Source of the DNA: Rhynchonema sp. JSB1_4
Taxonomy: Eukaryota > Nematoda > Chromadorea > Monhysterida > Xyalidae
DNA length: 64,000 nt
Direction: 5' to 3'
NCBI GenBank assembly: GCA_030248065.1
Contig: JASAMV010004718.1
Location: forward strand, 124,001-188,000
This document shows, piece after piece, positions 60,263-64,000 of the stretch (position 1 is its first letter; every line of letters starts with the position of its first letter). Both the position numbers and the translations under genes were made by a program. The notes below the pieces were generated by a model. It ran no database searches and was not told the DNA's origin. It worked only from the letters and a program-made list of their open reading frames with translations.

Positions 60263-62771
60263 TAAACAGCTTATTAAGAGCGCAATACCATAAGGTTGTT
60301 GTGTGATGGGACGGCTTAACCTGGTGGCAGGACTTGTGAGCCTTTCTGTTCCTTTGACGGTGTAAGCAAAGTAGAATCAGAAAGTAATTCCGTGACAAGC
60401 TACAGTATGCATGTGATAATTAGACTTTGCACGCGGTTATTGGTGCAATAAACGGGGCACCGGTGCGCATGCGCGGAAAACAGGGACAACGAAATATACA
60501 ATAAGCGCATACACCTAGACACATTGATGCATGAGCAGGGGCTCATGTCTACAGGGGTTATATTGACATTGCTGTAACGTACATGAGCTTTGATAAATCT
60601 GCAATCTCGTAGAAAAACACACGCAAACATTGTGAAGACATGGTAATGTTTACGCAATACACAAACGCAACTCGAAGGCCACATCTGAAAGTATAATTAA
60701 AAGAACTGGAGCACGCAAGCAGCGAACTAAGAATAAGCTTGCTCTTGCGCGCGCGCACTTTTTTGTGAGCGAGGATGCACCTTTAAGTGGGTAACTACAT
60801 ACGTAGATAGATTACTTTCGAAAAATAAAGCCAATTAGCTCAAGCTTGTGCGCTGTTGATTTGGTTTTGAAAAGAACAGGTTGCGCTGCAGACATAAGCG
60901 AGCGAGGTACATACATGGACATGCGTTGTCGAGCGAGACAGCAAGGCCCGGGCACATCACGCGTGACAAAACGTATCGCACTGTACTGTACCACGCAATC
61001 GCAATGCTCTTTCACAAGTAAAAGTCACTTTTTTAAGTTATTGGTTAAGTGCAGCCAACACCCGAAGCTTCATGGCACCACTCTTATTTTGCAATTTGAA
61101 TGCAGCGACGTCAGAATAGGGCCATCCTGTTAACTAACCGTCAGCGGGTTGTGTTTTTTAAAAGCTGACATGTACTTGCAATGTGCTATACAGTTAAAAT
61201 ACAGTTAAAAGTACTCGACGGGCGTTCAGGAGCCATACACGCAACAGGACGACACAAGAACAGCAATAGTTTCACCCGGACCGGTGTAGTTTTTGCAGCA
61301 GAATCGAACTTAGAGCGTGACCTGGGCATGGAGCGTAATGTATGTACCGTGTATGCTACATTCATGATTAAAAGGGCCTTTTTTCTTCTGCTGCCGCTAG
61401 TATGCTATCGGGCCCCACCAGGGGCTTCGTCTCCGCATACGAACAACAAACTTCATAAAATAAATAATACGACGCCAGAGAAGGCATCGAGGTATCTGAT
61501 TTTGAAGTATGTACATACATAATTGGGGGTTCGAGGCGTGCGCGTTTGGGCTCGGTTTGCATAGAAATCAAATCCCATGATACACATGGGTGTATTCCAT
61601 TCAAAAAGTACCTCTCCGGACGAAAGGTGCTCAAAACGGGCTATAGTTTTACATGACCGAGTGACAGAAAGCGAACTTTTGCGGCCAGAGAACAGCACAA
61701 AGTTTTCAAGTTGATGAAAGCCAAGACAGTGCGAGAGCTTTTTGCGTTTCAAAAACGCCGCGTAGTTGTGGCAACGATGTACTATGAAACGCGCTGTTGT
61801 CACAATGTCACTGCAGCAAGGGACTTGGGTTCAGGCAGTTGCTTGAACTTTTGGTTTCGAGATACACACTGCACGGCTGTGTACCCAAGCAACCAAATCA
61901 CACAAAAACATCGCACATCACACGTCATTATTTCGAACACATAACGTGAATACGTACTGGGGCAAGTTTATGTTGCTCATTGCCAGGACTAAAACGAGGG
62001 AAAATGATGCCGCCGCCGGCTCAAACTGGTCATATGGCTGCGCACATATTGGCAGGATGCAACCTCGGTATGCATACTTAGCGGATGCACTTCGATGGGC
62101 ATACTGCCTGCCTGAGCTAAACAGCGATAAATTCTGTCGAAGGTTAGTGGAAGAAAATTATGGGCGCTCACGGATTCGAAAGACAAACTTTGGCTTCACA
62201 AATATGCTGCTGCACGAAATTTGAAATCTGCTGCAGCTGCCTGGCCCGAGCTTGATACGACCGATGTTATGTACTGTATATGTTGAACTGGATGTCTTCA
62301 GACACGCAGCAATGAACAAGATGCAAGATGGCTCCATGATCGGGTACAACCAGGCATGCATCTCTTTCTCATCACTCTTTCCTCCCACCCAACCGAAGCG
62401 TTAATCTCAACGTTACATACAGCTTCATACCCATTAAAGACCACTGAAGCATTTGGCAATTCTGATCTGAGCACTTTTTTAATGAGCGACACGACATGCC
62501 TTAATCATGGCCAGGTACCCATGTTCTGTTTGTGCCAGTGCTGCTCATGGACCACATACTGCGAAAGAACCAAGGCCCACATCTGACAAACGCGAGAAGT
62601 TCAGCACAACAGCAACTCCTTAAAGCGGGAAACCGTATATCTCATGCTTGTTTTTTTACTACGCAGTTAGACTGTTAATGTCCAACGGTCACAAAAACAA
62701 CGATCAAACGAGATAAACCACGTTAAAACTGTCAGAATTTATCTTTGAAAAGTTGCTTTCAGGAACAAACG

Positions 62772-62955
62772 CGAGCGCGACTTACGCTCACCCTTTTGAT
62801 CATGAAAGGCAGTGAGACAACAAGAACCAGCTCGCTGACAGATGAAACCTTTGAGAAACATTTACACGCGGCTTGGTGACGAGCTGGTTCGATTCCCTAC
62901 TAAATGTTCTGTCGTTGCCTGATCAAAAGGGGGAGCGTAAGTCGGCACATGCTCG
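62772..62955. repeat. Inverted-repeat element, MITE-like
   Basis: CGACTTACGCTCACCCTTTT at about 62778 pairs with AAAAGGGGGAGCGTAAGTCG near 62926-62945, and an inner pair (ACCAGCTCG near 62825, CGAGCTGGT near 62879) continues the symmetry. No clear target duplication was found, so class is open. Confidence 0.65.
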
Positions 62956-63065
62956 AGTTTGTTCCCGAAAGCAAATTTTTAAAAATTAATTCTCACAATT
63001 TAAACGCATTTCATTTTGTTTGAACGATGTTTCTGTGATCACTCATTGTATATAGTCACATTTTA

Positions 63066-63116
63066 TTGCGAAAGACCGGATTCTGAGAGCATGCGATATC
63101 CGGTTGCCCGGTTTAA
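63066..63116 (+). repeat. 51-bp dispersed repeat, copy 2
   Basis: Inverted copy of 5547-5597 with one mismatch (TTGCGAAAGACCGG here, GGCC there). The surrounding sequence is unrelated to the other copy, so only this segment is shared. Confidence 0.7.
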
Positions 63117-64000
63117 CCACGGGCTTAACCAACCACAGCGATGCTCAAACAAAATGTTTCAGAGGCTGTTTGGCGTGCGCTTGTCAGAAGGCGGCCCAAG
63201 CGATCTTGACAGCAGCAAGGTCAGTTTGCCCCGCTCAGGTGAAACCCTTTTGCGACTTTGCATCGATGTCGTTATTCCAATGAGATGGCATCAGTTTTCA
63301 ATGTCAATCACCGAATCATTATAATAGGTATCAACACATAAGTTGGCTCTTGCGGTTTTTTGCTGTGGTTGTGTGCAGTTTTTTTTCTTGTGTTACATAC
63401 AAAGATACCCTGTATTTTTTGCACGTTATAACAAATGTAAAAAAGTTATTCGATTTTGTTGATTTATAGCACAATCGATTCTTTGGGCGATTCTGTGTGC
63501 AACAATGCTTGGTTCTAGCAAAGGCAGGCAGAAGGTGATTGAAGGGGTGCAACCAAATTAAAAAAAGCGACGACAACAGACATCCTGCTGCGGTAGCCCG
63601 AAACATAGGCAGTTGCGTTAACAACATTTAGTATAAGCCTGTTCTGCGTTGCATTCCACACACAATAATTGAGGCACTGGCAGGATAATTGGTATGATCA
63701 ACTTGATGACGTTTGGTTGCCTGATGCCCACCAATCACGAACATAAAAAATCACTTTCTGTGACGATCCAAAATTAGTACAAGTGAAATTGTTGCCTTTT
63801 TGACAGACAATTTATTTCTGTGTAACTGTTTCCCACTTAAAATACCGCATTCACATGGCGTCATACTTCGAATATCACAGATTTTTGAAAACATAAGCTA
63901 CTCCACTCATGAACAAAACTAACAGCTCGAGAGCGACGTAATGTACAAAAGCAAGACACTGTTTGAGAGCAAAACTGCCGGAGCTCTGATATAATTGGCA

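Larger units (their letters stand above)
56897..64000. other. 7.1 kb with repeats and no supported gene
   Basis: Contains the MITE at 59877-60262, the inverted repeat at 62772-62955 and the 51-bp repeat at 63066-63116. 59045-59395 has decayed inverted words (GAGCCCC, GGGGCTC, CTATTCG) that may be an old element; similar words occur near 18020 and 55200. Open frames of up to 116 codons are unrecognised and lack exon neighbours. Confidence 0.4.

Overview
This window is eukaryotic and almost certainly from an invertebrate animal. The genes are split into many short exons with ordinary GT-AG introns, most of them 50-400 nt. The products are animal-specific: a tandem galectin, an NCKX-type exchanger, a Patched-related protein, a MAM-domain secreted protein, a sulfatase-modifying-factor relative, a forkhead factor, a peptide GPCR and PDE8. 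A nematode or other ecdysozoan fits best (Patched-related gene, nematode-like tandem galectin), but that is inference. Nothing suggests bacterial or viral DNA. Gene models were built by hand from domain similarity, splice signals and phase; eight gave a closed reading frame with every intron phase agreeing.

Layout: 94-1971 (-) galectin, 3' end outside the window; 5.2-8.15 kb repeats, head-to-head palindromes and A/C-only low-complexity tracts; 10818-14314 (-) K+-dependent Na+/Ca2+ exchanger, 12 exons; 17520-22538 (+) Patched-related protein, 12 exons; 22847-26122 (-) secreted two-MAM protein, 11 exons; 29151-30898 (-) SUMF2-like protein, 6 exons; 33188-35406 (+) FoxC-like factor, 5 exons; 36345-37430 (+) host gene with a retroelement-type H2C2 zinc finger, 4 exons; 37936-41536 (-) rhodopsin-like GPCR, 10 exons; 48556-53161 (-) PDE8, 16 recognised exons; 56669-56896 (-) one unassigned exon. 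The rest (14.3-17.5, 26.1-29.1, 30.9-33.2, 41.5-47.9 and 56.9-64 kb) holds no gene I can support, but many short inverted-repeat elements (MITEs) with recognisable target duplications.

The genes alternate in strand and show no operon-like spacing. Several act in signalling (GPCR, PDE8 lowering cAMP, NCKX moving Ca2+, Patched-related protein in sterol/lipid handling), but nothing in the sequence says they act together.

The most unusual observations are a galectin with an N-myristoylation/palmitoylation-type N-terminus; a 9-bp word (GATGTTTCA) present 23 times, about 45-fold over chance and often beside splice acceptors; a second word (CATGATAACA) found mainly in introns; a host gene joining an integrase-type zinc finger to a BESS-like tail; and a pair of MITEs that share ends but carry different self-complementary cores.
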